Below, in pieces: positions 8,340-15,652 of a stretch of DNA of 51,771 nt. This DNA is from Thalassospira profundimaris WP0211 (GTDB lineage: Bacteria; Pseudomonadota; Alphaproteobacteria; Rhodospirillales; Thalassospiraceae): contig NZ_AMRN01000015.1 in the NCBI RefSeq assembly GCF_000300275.1, positions 1 through 51,771 on the forward strand, read 5' to 3'. The first letter of the stretch is position 1, and each line of letters begins with the position of its first letter. The notes beneath the pieces are model-generated. The model worked only from the letters and a program-made list of their open reading frames with translations, was not told the DNA's origin and did no database searches. The position numbers and the translations under genes are program-made.

Positions 8340-9016
8340 GTCCAGTCCTCCAGGTTCACGAACAACCCGAACCAGATCGACCACGCGCCGAGGACGATCA
8401 GCACCAAGCCGGTCCAGACGGGGATGCGGCGCGACAGGCCGGCGAGCCAGTCGAGCGCCCGGCGCGCCGGCTGAAACGCGGCGGCCAGCACCAGCGGCAG
8501 CGACAGCGCCAGGCCGAACAGTCCGAGCGAGACGAAGCCATTGGTGATTGGCCGCCCGGCCGCGCCGCCCCCCGCCGCGGCGCCGAACAGCGCAAAGATG
8601 AGCGGTGCCGCGCAGGCCGGGATGTTGAGTCCGAACAGCAGGCCGAGGGTCGCGGAGCCTCTGCCGCCCGAGAGGGCGGAGAGACGCGGTCCGATCGTCC
8701 GCATCAGGAACCCGGCCTTTCCCGCCAAGTAGAACAGGCCGATCGCGGTATAGATCGTGCCAAGCACGATCCAGGCGGCTTTCTGGAAACCGAGGAAGGC
8801 CGTGCCGATCCCGGCCGCTGCTGCCCCGAGCAAACCGATGAAGACGCCGCGCGTCAGCGCGAAGACCGTGAGCTGCGACAGCTTGGCAAGCCTGTCCTTG
8901 CCCTCCAGGTACTTGACGAAAACGAGGCTCGAGCCGATCGAGCACGGCTCGACGAAGCCGAGCAGCCCGAGCCCAATCGGCAGCAGCACCAGGTTCAGAA
9001 GCTCGAACTCCGTCAC
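8336..9016 (-). CDS. CcdA/DsbD-type membrane protein (copy 2)
   Basis: 226 aa with about six membrane segments. FVEPCSIGSS in the first segment corresponds to the SPC motif of CcdA, and NIPACAAPLIFA in the fourth corresponds to the second redox cysteine region. The family carries electrons from cytoplasmic thioredoxin to periplasmic thiol partners. The GTG start at 9016 shares four bases with the stop of the HMA gene and its stop overlaps the next ATG. No periplasmic thioredoxin gene lies in the run; the HMA protein and the exported helical protein are the only evident partners. A role in reducing or moving thiol-bound metal is inference. Confidence 0.82.
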   Translation of the reverse strand: MTEFELLNLVLLPIGLGLLGFVEPCSIGSSLVFVKYLEGKDRLAKLSQLTVFALTRGVFIGLLGAAAAGIGTAFLGFQKAAWIVLGTIYTAIGLFYLAGKAGFLMRTIGPRLSALSGGRGSATLGLLFGLNIPACAAPLIFALFGAAAGGGAAGRPITNGFVSLGLFGLALSLPLVLAAAFQPARRALDWLAGLSRRIPVWTGLVLIVLGAWSIWFGLFVNLEDWT

Positions 9017-9231
9017 GCCGTCATCTCGACCACATTGAAACCGCCCGTCTCGATGACCTCGCGAAGCCGAGCCTCGCTCACCGAATGGGGGTTGAAGCGG
9101 ACAGCCGCCGCTCCTTCCGCGAAGGAAACGCGCGCCTCGCGGACCCCCGGCTCCTTGCCCAGAAGTGTCCGGATGCGATCGGCGCAGCCGTCGCAGTGCA
9201 TGCCATCGATCCTGAAGGTCGTCGTGTTCAT
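9013..9231 (-). CDS. Single-domain HMA metal-binding protein
   Basis: 72 aa, a complete HMA fold of usual size (beta-alpha-beta-beta-alpha-beta) with GMHCDGC (Cys pair at about residues 12 and 15) and the closing GGFNV. No signal peptide, so cytoplasmic, like CopZ-type chaperones. The ATG at 9231 follows an AGGAAAA-like ribosome site in a 14-base gap after the CcdA-like gene. It lies between two CcdA-like genes, an arrangement pointing to metal hand-off to the membrane, possibly to the HMA-bearing ATPase two genes on. Confidence 0.9.
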   Translation of the reverse strand: MNTTTFRIDGMHCDGCADRIRTLLGKEPGVREARVSFAEGAAAVRFNPHSVSEARLREVIETGGFNVVEMTA

Positions 9232-9245
9232 GGAGGTTTTCCTTT

Positions 9246-9998
9246 TTACGTCAGGTCCGCCAGGAGGAATTCCAGCGGCGGCACCGCGCCGGTGGCCGCC
9301 GCGCCCTCGTAGAGGAAGTAGAGGGCCGCCAACAGGAGCAGCACGCCGCCGGCGCGCTCGATGCGGGGCGCCCAGAATGCCGCGCGATGCAGGCGCATCG
9401 CTGCCCCGGTCGCCGCCCCGGCGATCAGCAGCGGCACGCCGCGCGCGATGCCGAAGGTGAAGAGCAGCGCCGCGCCGACCCAGGCCTCGCCGGTTGCTGC
9501 TGCGGCGCCGAGGACGGGAAGCACCATCGGCGTGCAGGCGGGGCAGGTGGAGAGCCCGAAGGGGATGCCCAGCGCGTAGGCGCCGCCGAACGAACTCACC
9601 TCGCGCGGCCGTGCCTGTAGCCGCAGCCACGGCACATGGATGACTCTCAGGAGCGCGAGGCCCATGGCCACCAGCAGGCCCGCAAGCACGAGGTTCGTGA
9701 TCGCCAGGGAGCCGGCGAGCACGCGGATGACGGCGTCGCCGACGAATCCGAACAGCCCGCCGATGGCGGCATCCACCGTGGCGATGCCGAGCACGAACCC
9801 GCCGGCGAACAGGAGCCCCCGACGCGCCGTCGGTGCGGTCTCCCCGGTTCCACGCCCGGCGACCGAGCCGACGACCACCGAGGCCAGCGGCACCGAGCTC
9901 GGGGCCAAGCCCATGAGCAGGCCGGCGGCCGCCACCAGCGCGAAGGCCGCGAGGGAGATCGCCGGAAGCGCCTGAAACTGCGCAAGGAGCTCCGTCAT
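9246..9998 (-). CDS. CcdA-type membrane protein (copy 1)
   Basis: 250 aa, about six to seven membrane segments. STCPACTPMVLP in the fourth segment is a strong CcdA/DsbD-type motif with two cysteines. In the first segment the usual SPC is replaced by APSSVPLAS, so the first redox cysteine is missing. The second half shows GIARGVPLLIAG, typical of the family. The ATG at 9998 overlaps the MerR2 stop by four bases. With only one cysteine region it may not relay electrons as CcdA does and could instead bind or pass metal; this is inference. Confidence 0.82.
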   Translation of the reverse strand: MTELLAQFQALPAISLAAFALVAAAGLLMGLAPSSVPLASVVVGSVAGRGTGETAPTARRGLLFAGGFVLGIATVDAAIGGLFGFVGDAVIRVLAGSLAITNLVLAGLLVAMGLALLRVIHVPWLRLQARPREVSSFGGAYALGIPFGLSTCPACTPMVLPVLGAAAATGEAWVGAALLFTFGIARGVPLLIAGAATGAAMRLHRAAFWAPRIERAGGVLLLLAALYFLYEGAAATGAVPPLEFLLADLT

Positions 9999-10453
9999 CC
10001 TGATCTTGGCTTTGTATCAACGGCTTCCGTGGCCCCGACGTCCGCCTTTTGGTGACCTTCCAGCGCCTCCATGATCGAGCAGCAGCCGAGCTCGCCGTGG
10101 CCGGGACAAGACGCGATCAGTGCCTCCAAGGCCTGTCCGATGCGCTGGAGCTGGCGCATCTTCTCGTTCACGTCGTCGAGCTTCGCCGTAGCCCGGGCCC
10201 GGACGTCGGCCGCATCCGCCTCGGGATCGGCGCGCAGCTCCAGGAGCTCCCGGACCTCGCGCAACGAGAAGCCCAGCTCTTGCGCCTGCCGGATGAAGCG
10301 GATGCGTTCGATGGTCTCGTCGGGATAGCTCCGAAAGCCTGAGGCGGCGGGCTTCGGGGGCTGCTCGATCAGGCCCTTGCGCTCGTAGAAGCGGACCGTC
10401 TCGACGCCAACGCCGGCCGCCTGCGCGGCCCTGCTGATGGTCATGCCAATCAT
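9995..10453 (-). CDS. MerR-family metal regulator (MerR2)
   Basis: 152 aa. A MerR-type winged helix (TISRAAQAAGVGVETVRFY, ERKGLIEQP) is followed by RFIRQAQELGFSLREVRELL, the dimer helix and a metal loop CPGHGELGCC (Cys116, Cys124, Cys125). At the position of the Cys near residue 80 that divalent-metal sensors (Zn, Hg, Pb) use, there is Ala (ADAADV), as in the Cu(I)/Ag(I)/Au(I) sensor CueR, which has Ser. Its operator nonetheless looks like a mer operator. The start at 10453 has GAGG eight bases upstream; a GTG three codons earlier is less likely. First gene of the run ending with the YPC ATPase. Confidence 0.88.
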   Translation of the reverse strand: MIGMTISRAAQAAGVGVETVRFYERKGLIEQPPKPAASGFRSYPDETIERIRFIRQAQELGFSLREVRELLELRADPEADAADVRARATAKLDDVNEKMRQLQRIGQALEALIASCPGHGELGCCSIMEALEGHQKADVGATEAVDTKPRSG

Positions 10454-10478
10454 GTCTCTCACCTCGATCGCTCATTGA

Positions 10479-10510
10479 AGCCTACGCTCCGTACCACGGT
10501 ACAGAGTCAA
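10479..10510 (-). promoter_or_regulatory. MerR-type promoter/operator of the MerR2 run
   Basis: On the minus strand the -35 is TTGACT (10505-10510) and the -10 TAGGCT (10479-10484), with a 20-bp spacer. The spacer contains an 8-4-8 dyad (10487-10494 CTCCGTAC with 10499-10506 GTACAGAG, one mismatch). The core CTGTAC N4 GTACGG closely resembles the classical mer operator. It would be read into merR2 and the five genes after it. Confidence 0.8.
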
Positions 10511-10649
10511 GGGATCGGAGTCGTGCCGGGAAAGGAGAGACGGTGGTTATTCCGTCGGGAAGCCGGTCAGGAACGCTACATCGACCTGGGAAGCGCTTCC
10601 AGCGCCGTGGAAGGCTTTGCGCCTGTCTCAGACCATGACGAGCGCGGCG

Positions 10650-12002
10650 TCAGATCAGAGAGCCGATATCCGAGCCTGCCGACGGATAGGCGCTGACCAG
10701 GCCCTTGAGGTCTTCCGCCTTTAGCCCGGTGCGCATGGCGAGGCCGAAGAGGTTGATGGTCTCGCTCGCTTCCGGCCCGAGGATGTGCGCGCCAAGGATC
10801 CGTCCCGATCCGTGCTCGACCAGCACTTTCGCCGCGGCGTGGGTTTCTCCGACGCGACGGACGGAGAACCAGCCCCGCATGTCTGAGAATTTGCATTCGA
10901 ATTCGAGGCCCTGCGCCGTTGCGTCGGCTTCGCTCAGACCGACACGCACCAATTCGGGAACGGTGAACACGGCGCTCGGCACGCCGGTGTAGTCGGGCGT
11001 GGCGTGGTTTCCTTCCAACAGGTTCGCCGCCACCGCCTTGGCCTCCAGGCTGGCGACCGGCGTGAGCGGCGGCCCCGCTGTCGCCGCGGCGTCGCCGGCG
11101 GCATAGACCGCCGGGTTCGTGAGGCTCTGCAGATACTCGTTGACCTCGACGCCCGTACCGTCCGCCTTGACGTTCGCCTTGTCGGGCTCCAGCGCGCTGA
11201 TCGCCGCGGCCCGGCCGGCGCCGTGCACGACGAGGTCCGCCTCGAACCGCTCTTCGGCGCCGTCGATCCTGGCAATGACGCCAAGCCCGCCGTTCGCCTG
11301 CTCGATCGCCGTCACTTCGGCCTTGGCGCGGAAGGTGATGCCGAGGGCCCGCGTGCGGTCGACCAGCATGTCGACGAGGTCGGGATCGAACGCCTTGAGC
11401 GGCCGTTCGCCCCGGTCGACCATGACCACCTCGGCACCGGCGCGTGCGGCGATATGGGCGAACTCGAAGGAAACGTACCCGCCGCCGATCAGAAGCACAC
11501 GTTTCGGCAGCGCCTCCAGCTCCAGAAAGTCGTCGCTGGTGATGACGTGCTCGGCACCGGGCATGGAGAGCGGCACCGGCTTCGCCCCGCTTGTGATCAC
11601 GATGTATCGGGCTTCGAGCCGGTCCTCGCCGACGGAAATCGTGTTTTCGCCAATAAACTGCGCTGTACCCTTGAAGGTGGCGATGCCTTTGTCCGCGAAG
11701 GCCTTTTCCCGCGCATTGGGGACCGGATCGGTGAAGCTCCGCTTGAAGGCCATGAGGGCGGGCCAATCTACGGTGGGGGCGGGACCAGTGATTCCGTGTC
11801 CGTTCATGAGTCGCGCGGCATCCACCACCTCGGCCGTGCGTCGCAGCACCTTCTTAGGATCGCAGCCGCGCAACGCGCAGGTCCCGCCAAAGGGGCGTTC
11901 GTCGACAATGGCCACCGACCAGCCAGCATTGCGACAGCGGCTCGCTACGCCGCTTGCGGCGGTGCCGGTGCCGATTACCACCAGGTCGAAACGTTGGGTC
12001 AT
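10650..12002 (-). CDS. FAD-dependent disulfide reductase, MerA/glutathione-reductase related
   Basis: 450 aa. The FAD-binding start DLVVIGTGTAASG precedes a redox pair in GGTCALRGCDPKK (Cys42, Cys47, C-x4-C). An NAD(P)-binding fold follows (LLIGGGYVSFEFA), then the FAD motif VYAAGDAA and the dimerisation domain. Where this family normally has the catalytic His-Pro near the C-terminus (HPTxxE), the protein has AYPSAGSDIG, so the usual acid-base His is absent. It also lacks the C-terminal CC of MerA. It is the last gene of the mer operon. A reductase for a thiol or metal compound is likely, but not glutathione reductase in the strict sense. Confidence 0.82.
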   Translation of the reverse strand: MTQRFDLVVIGTGTAASGVASRCRNAGWSVAIVDERPFGGTCALRGCDPKKVLRRTAEVVDAARLMNGHGITGPAPTVDWPALMAFKRSFTDPVPNAREKAFADKGIATFKGTAQFIGENTISVGEDRLEARYIVITSGAKPVPLSMPGAEHVITSDDFLELEALPKRVLLIGGGYVSFEFAHIAARAGAEVVMVDRGERPLKAFDPDLVDMLVDRTRALGITFRAKAEVTAIEQANGGLGVIARIDGAEERFEADLVVHGAGRAAAISALEPDKANVKADGTGVEVNEYLQSLTNPAVYAAGDAAATAGPPLTPVASLEAKAVAANLLEGNHATPDYTGVPSAVFTVPELVRVGLSEADATAQGLEFECKFSDMRGWFSVRRVGETHAAAKVLVEHGSGRILGAHILGPEASETINLFGLAMRTGLKAEDLKGLVSAYPSAGSDIGSLI

Positions 12003-12070
12003 CCTATTCTCGTCCTGAGTCGAAAACGGGGCGCGTAGCGGCAGGTTCCTGTCGCCTCATATAGGATGCC

Positions 12071-12286
12071 TCATCCGGGATGGCGCGTCTTCGTCCGCTC
12101 CTGTCGGCGTCCGAGCATGAGCGCCACGATGGCCGCAACGATCAGGCCGGCAACGAGCCACCCTCCGGCACCGTCGATCAGCCAGGCGCCAAACCCTCCC
12201 AGGACACCGGTGGCGGCGAGAACCAGCGCGACGCAGCAGAGCACCTTCGCACCGAGCAACGCCAGGACCTTGTCGCCGGTCTCCAT
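12071..12286 (-). CDS. Small membrane protein with vicinal cysteines, mer-associated
   Basis: 71 aa with two membrane segments: KVLCCVALVLAATGVLGG, carrying a Cys-Cys pair, and GWLVAGLIVAAIVALML, then a basic tail. Its ATG at 12286 lies eight bases after the merA stop. Vicinal cysteines in a membrane helix are the feature of Hg(II) uptake proteins MerT, MerF, MerC and MerE, but I cannot assign it to any of them. A role in Hg(II) transport is inference from the motif and place. Confidence 0.7.
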   Translation of the reverse strand: METGDKVLALLGAKVLCCVALVLAATGVLGGFGAWLIDGAGGWLVAGLIVAAIVALMLGRRQERTKTRHPG

Positions 12287-12294
12287 GGCCCCCG

Positions 12295-13740
12295 TTACCC
12301 CGCGCAGCAGGAAAGCCTGGCCACGTCGCGCGTGAACGTCTGGGCGGCGAGCTTCAGGCCCTCGACCGTTGTGAGATAGGGGAAGATCGTCTCCGCAAGC
12401 TCGGCGACCGTGAGTCCGTGCTTGATGGCGAGAACGGCCGTCTGGATGCTGTCGGCGCCTTCGGGCGCGAGAATGTGCGCGCCGAGCAGCCGGTCCGTCT
12501 CCTCCTCCGCCACGAGCTTGATCAGGCCGCGCGTGTCGCGCGCTGCCAACGCGCGAGGCACCTGGTCGAGCGACAGGAGAGAGGTCTTGACCCGGTGGCC
12601 GGCCTGGCCCGCCGCGGCCTCGGTCAGGCCGACGCTGGCGACCTGGGGATCGGTGAACACGACCGCCGGCATCGCCGCGTTGTCGTAGCGCCGGCTGTCG
12701 CCGTTGAGCGCGTTCTCCGCCGCGAGCCGGGCAGCATAGGCGGCCATGTAGACGAACTGGTCGCGGCCAGTGACGTCGCCGGCGGCGTAGATGCCGGCCT
12801 TCGTCGTGCGCAGGCGTTCGTCGACCTCGATGCCGCCGTTCGGTAACAGGACAACGCCTGCCTCGGCGAGGCCCATCTCCTCCGTGTTCGGTCGTCGGCC
12901 GCTGGCGATCAGGACCCGCTCTGCCTCGAGGCGTACGTCGTTGCCCTCCGCGAGCGCGTTCAGGATCACGCCGTCTTCCGTCTCACGGATCTGGCGGTAT
13001 TTGAGCCCGCTTCGCACGCGGATGCCTTCATCCTCGAAGTACCCGGTGAGGGCGGTGCCGACCTCCGGCTCGGCCGCCGGCAGCAGGCCGCGGCGGCAGG
13101 CGATCGTCACCTCGACGCCGGCGCGCGCGAAGAGCTGTGCCAGCTCGCAGCCGATATAACCGCCGCCGATGATGAGCAGCGATCGCGGCAGCTCTGCGAT
13201 CTCGAGCACCGTGGTGCTGGTGAGATAGGACACCTCCTCGATGCCGGGGATCGACGGCAGGGCAGGGCGGGCCCCAGTGGTGATCACCACCTTGCCGGCC
13301 CGCAGCGGCTCTCCCTCGACCAGGACGCCGTCAGTGGCGAGCCGCGCCCGTCCTTCGACGTAGGTGATCCCTTCGTACGCCGCGAGCAGGTCCTTGTACT
13401 TCGCCTGACGCAGCGCGCCCACCAGCTCGTCCTTCTGCGAGACGGTAGCGGACCAGTCGGTAAGCCCGACGCGGGCCTCGATGCCGGCGAATCGTTCAGC
13501 CGCGCGGCCTTGGTGCAGTGTCTCGGCTGCCCGGATCAGCGTCTTGGAGGGCACGCAGCCGACGTTCACGCAGGTTCCGCCGATCGTGCCATGGCCGATG
13601 AGCGCCACCCGTGCGCCCAGCTCGGCGGCCGTGATCGCGGCCGAGAAGCCGGCCGAGCCCGCTCCGATCACGGCGAGATCATAGGTGCGGCGGAGTCCGG
13701 TCTGGCCGGTGGTGCAGCAGTCGTCGGTCATCAGGGTCAT
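12295..13740 (-). CDS. merA: Mercuric reductase MerA
   Basis: 481 aa. Reduces Hg(II) to volatile Hg(0) in the cytoplasm using NADPH and FAD. Visible are DLAVIGAGSAGFSAA (FAD), the active-site pair GGTCVNVGC (Cys57, Cys62), LLIIGGGYIGCELA (NADPH), IYAAGDVTG (FAD), the Tyr in FPYLTTVEG and the C-terminal substrate-loading pair SCCAG (Cys478, Cys479), all diagnostic of MerA. The N-terminal HMA domain found in many MerA proteins is absent; a short N-terminal CC (residues 8-9) remains. The ATG at 13740, with GGAG eight bases upstream, overlaps the merF stop by four bases. Confidence 0.97.
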   Translation of the reverse strand: MTLMTDDCCTTGQTGLRRTYDLAVIGAGSAGFSAAITAAELGARVALIGHGTIGGTCVNVGCVPSKTLIRAAETLHQGRAAERFAGIEARVGLTDWSATVSQKDELVGALRQAKYKDLLAAYEGITYVEGRARLATDGVLVEGEPLRAGKVVITTGARPALPSIPGIEEVSYLTSTTVLEIAELPRSLLIIGGGYIGCELAQLFARAGVEVTIACRRGLLPAAEPEVGTALTGYFEDEGIRVRSGLKYRQIRETEDGVILNALAEGNDVRLEAERVLIASGRRPNTEEMGLAEAGVVLLPNGGIEVDERLRTTKAGIYAAGDVTGRDQFVYMAAYAARLAAENALNGDSRRYDNAAMPAVVFTDPQVASVGLTEAAAGQAGHRVKTSLLSLDQVPRALAARDTRGLIKLVAEEETDRLLGAHILAPEGADSIQTAVLAIKHGLTVAELAETIFPYLTTVEGLKLAAQTFTRDVARLSCCAG

Positions 13741-13991
13741 GTCGAATGCTCCGGGTTCGATGTTGCGGCGGCCGCGGCTTTCACGCGGCAGCGGCGCAGA
13801 TACAGGCCGTAGGCGGTAATTCCTAGGAAAAGCGCGAGCGCGGGCAGCAGCACGTAGTCGATCCATCCGAGCCAGGCCGCGAGCCCGGCGGCGCCGAGTA
13901 CCACGACGAGCACCGGCGTGAAGCAGCAGATCGCCGCGACGACGGAGCCGACAACTCCCGTGGCGAGAACCTTGCGATCGTCCAGCGCCAT
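13737..13991 (-). CDS. merF: Mercury transport protein MerF
   Basis: 84 aa with two membrane helices. ICCFTPVLVVVLGAAGL, with vicinal Cys22-Cys23 in the first helix, and WIDYVLLPALALFLGITAYGLY are typical of MerF, an inner-membrane Hg(II) importer. The second Cys pair of classical MerF is reduced here to one Cys (RRCRV). ATG at 13991 is preferred to a GTG one codon earlier; it starts five bases after the merP stop. Confidence 0.92.
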   Translation of the reverse strand: MALDDRKVLATGVVGSVVAAICCFTPVLVVVLGAAGLAAWLGWIDYVLLPALALFLGITAYGLYLRRCRVKAAAAATSNPEHST

Positions 13992-13995
13992 CACT

Positions 13996-14280
13996 CTATT
14001 CCACGAGCGCGGAAGGAAAGCCGACGCCGGCGGTCGCCTTCGTCAGCGCGGCAACGTCCGTTCTCGAGTCGTCGAAGGTTACGACGGCCCGCTTGTCCGC
14101 GTACGAGACCTCGACCCGCTCGACGCCCGGCACGCGGGATAGCGACTGTTTCACGATGTAGGGGCAGCTCGCGCACGTCATGCCGTCGACGGCGAGTGTC
14201 ACCGTCCGTTGGGCGGCGATGGCCGCGGTACCGACAAAGAGGCTTGTAAGGACCAAGGCAGCGAAAAGCGCGCGAATCAT
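13996..14280 (-). CDS. merP: Periplasmic mercury-binding protein MerP
   Basis: 94 aa. A cleavable signal peptide (to about residue 23, AIAA) is followed by one HMA domain with GMTCASC (Cys36, Cys39) and the GVGFPS end typical of MerP. It binds Hg(II) in the periplasm and passes it to MerT. The ATG at 14280 has GGAGG at a good distance. It lies 19 bases after merT. Confidence 0.95.
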   Translation of the reverse strand: MIRALFAALVLTSLFVGTAAIAAQRTVTLAVDGMTCASCPYIVKQSLSRVPGVERVEVSYADKRAVVTFDDSRTDVAALTKATAGVGFPSALVE

Positions 14281-14299
14281 CCGTCGAACCTCCTTCCAT

Positions 14300-14713
14300 T
14301 CAAACGCCAAGCAGTGTCGGTGCGACGTAGGGAAAAGCGATCGCGGCGGCGACCAGTGCCGTCGCGACCCAAAGGGCGGCCTTGACGGTGCGGCCCGGGA
14401 GGGCGCGCGCACACGCCGCGCCTTCGGCACAGGCTTTCCGCGGTTTCCAGTAGACGGCGTAGAAACCGTACCCGAGGAAGCCAAGGGTGACGGCGACGAA
14501 GATCGGCTGATAGGGCGCCAGCGCCGTCAGGTTGCCGATCCAGGCGCCGCCGGCGCCGAGGCTGAACAGCACCAGCGGCAGAATGCAGCAGGACGACGCA
14601 CCGACAGCACCGAGAATGCCGCCGGCAGCCGCCCAGCCGGTGCGCCGTTGAGCGCCTTCCGTTTCCTGCCCGATTTCCATTGCGCCGGCCGCCGTTTCGT
14701 CCGCTCGAGCCAT
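14300..14713 (-). CDS. merT: Mercuric transport protein MerT
   Basis: 137 aa, three membrane helices. ASSCCILPLVLFSLG with Cys42-Cys43 in the first helix, GNLTALAPYQPIF between helices, and a cytoplasmic second Cys pair in the KACAEGAAC loop are all as in MerT, the inner-membrane Hg(II) importer. ATG at 14713 is preceded by AGGA; a GTG at 14728 is possible but poorer. First gene after the mer promoter. Confidence 0.95.
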   Translation of the reverse strand: MARADETAAGAMEIGQETEGAQRRTGWAAAGGILGAVGASSCCILPLVLFSLGAGGAWIGNLTALAPYQPIFVAVTLGFLGYGFYAVYWKPRKACAEGAACARALPGRTVKAALWVATALVAAAIAFPYVAPTLLGV

Positions 14714-14748
14714 TGGCTTGGTCCTCACCAGTTCGGTCTTGCCATGTT

Positions 14749-14779
14749 AAGATAGGAGCTGTAGTCGCTACAGGTTCAA
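14749..14779 (-). promoter_or_regulatory. mer operator-promoter (PmerT) with 19-bp spacer
   Basis: On the minus strand, -35 TTGAAC (14774-14779), spacer 14755-14773 of exactly 19 bp, -10 TATCTT (14749-14754). The spacer holds the dyad CTGTAG CGA CTACAG. This is the standard architecture at which MerR represses and, with Hg(II), activates merTPFA transcription. The divergent merR start is nine bases from its right edge, so merR is probably autoregulated from the same site. Confidence 0.9.
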
Positions 14780-14787
14780 GGGAGAAA

Positions 14788-15210
14788 ATGGTGAGACAGG
14801 ACAATGAGATGACGACCGCCAGTTATGGAATCGGAACGATCTCGAAACATACCGGGGTCAACATCGAGACGATCCGCTACTACGAGCGGATCGGCATCAT
14901 GCCCAAGCCGCCGCGCACCGCCGGCGGACAGCGGATTTATGAAACCGCGCATCTCAAGCGGCTCGCCTTCATCCGCCGGAGCCGAGAACTGGGCTTCTCG
15001 CTCGACGAGATCCGCGCACTGCTGCGGCTCGTTGATGGTGGCGACTACAGCTGTGGAGAGGTACAGGAGATGACGCTGGCCCACATCGCCGACATCCGCC
15101 GCAAGATTGCCGATCTCAGGCGCATGGAGCGCGTGCTCAAGGACATGGCGGCGAAGTGCGATGGCGGCGACGTACCGGAATGTCCGATCGTGGATGCGTT
15201 GTCCGCATGA
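14788..15210 (+). CDS. merR: Mercury-responsive regulator MerR
   Basis: 140 aa. Winged helix (YGIGTISKHTGVNIETIRYY, ERIGIMPKP), dimer helix, and the three mercury ligands of the family: Cys89 in DYSCGEV, Cys124 and Cys132 in KCDGGDVPECPI. It is transcribed away from merT across the mer operator. ATG at 14788 follows GGGAG closely; a later ATG at 14809 is possible. In other organisms MerR represses without Hg(II) and underwinds the promoter when Hg(II) binds. Confidence 0.95.
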   Translation: MVRQDNEMTTASYGIGTISKHTGVNIETIRYYERIGIMPKPPRTAGGQRIYETAHLKRLAFIRRSRELGFSLDEIRALLRLVDGGDYSCGEVQEMTLAHIADIRRKIADLRRMERVLKDMAAKCDGGDVPECPIVDALSA

Positions 15211-15652
15211 GAAGGTTCTTGTCCACCGTGGCACCGATTAGAGCGGTGTCCTTCATCCTACGGAGGATGGCTTGCTGCCATCATACGGCCACGACTAGCG
15301 AGTTTGGCTGCCGGTGGCTTCCTGCCCCTGCAACCAAATTAAGCCCGCTAGTACAGCACGCTAGCGAGCTTTTCGACTCTCAAGCTATAGTCCGGAAATG
15401 CGATCGGGTACCATATGGGAACCACTAAAAATCAAGCTGTAGCCATACTCGGAGGAGGAGTGTTCGGTATTTCTGGAACTTTTGCTCATGGCGCGATGGC
15501 GCCATAGGTGTTGATGTCGCCTACGCATGGCAAGGTTGTGTTCTGTAAAATCGGGCCGACTAATGCGGCTTGGCGAGGTTGCACAAGCAAGTCACGTTGG
15601 GATTCACGCTGACATACCGCCAGAACTGCTATTGCGACGCGGGGTTCCTCGC
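15211..15652. other. Intergenic stretch, nothing recognised
   Basis: About 440 bases lie between merR and the convergent TVP38-type gene. No convincing gene, RNA or clear terminator was found. The motif CTAGCGAG occurs twice (near 15296 and 15362) in a region that could be the worn edge of an older insertion. Confidence 0.4.

Noticed and set aside
15211..15652. Possible gene or RNA between merR and the TVP38 gene
   Set aside because: Short frames only, no conserved motif and no stable structure that I could support.
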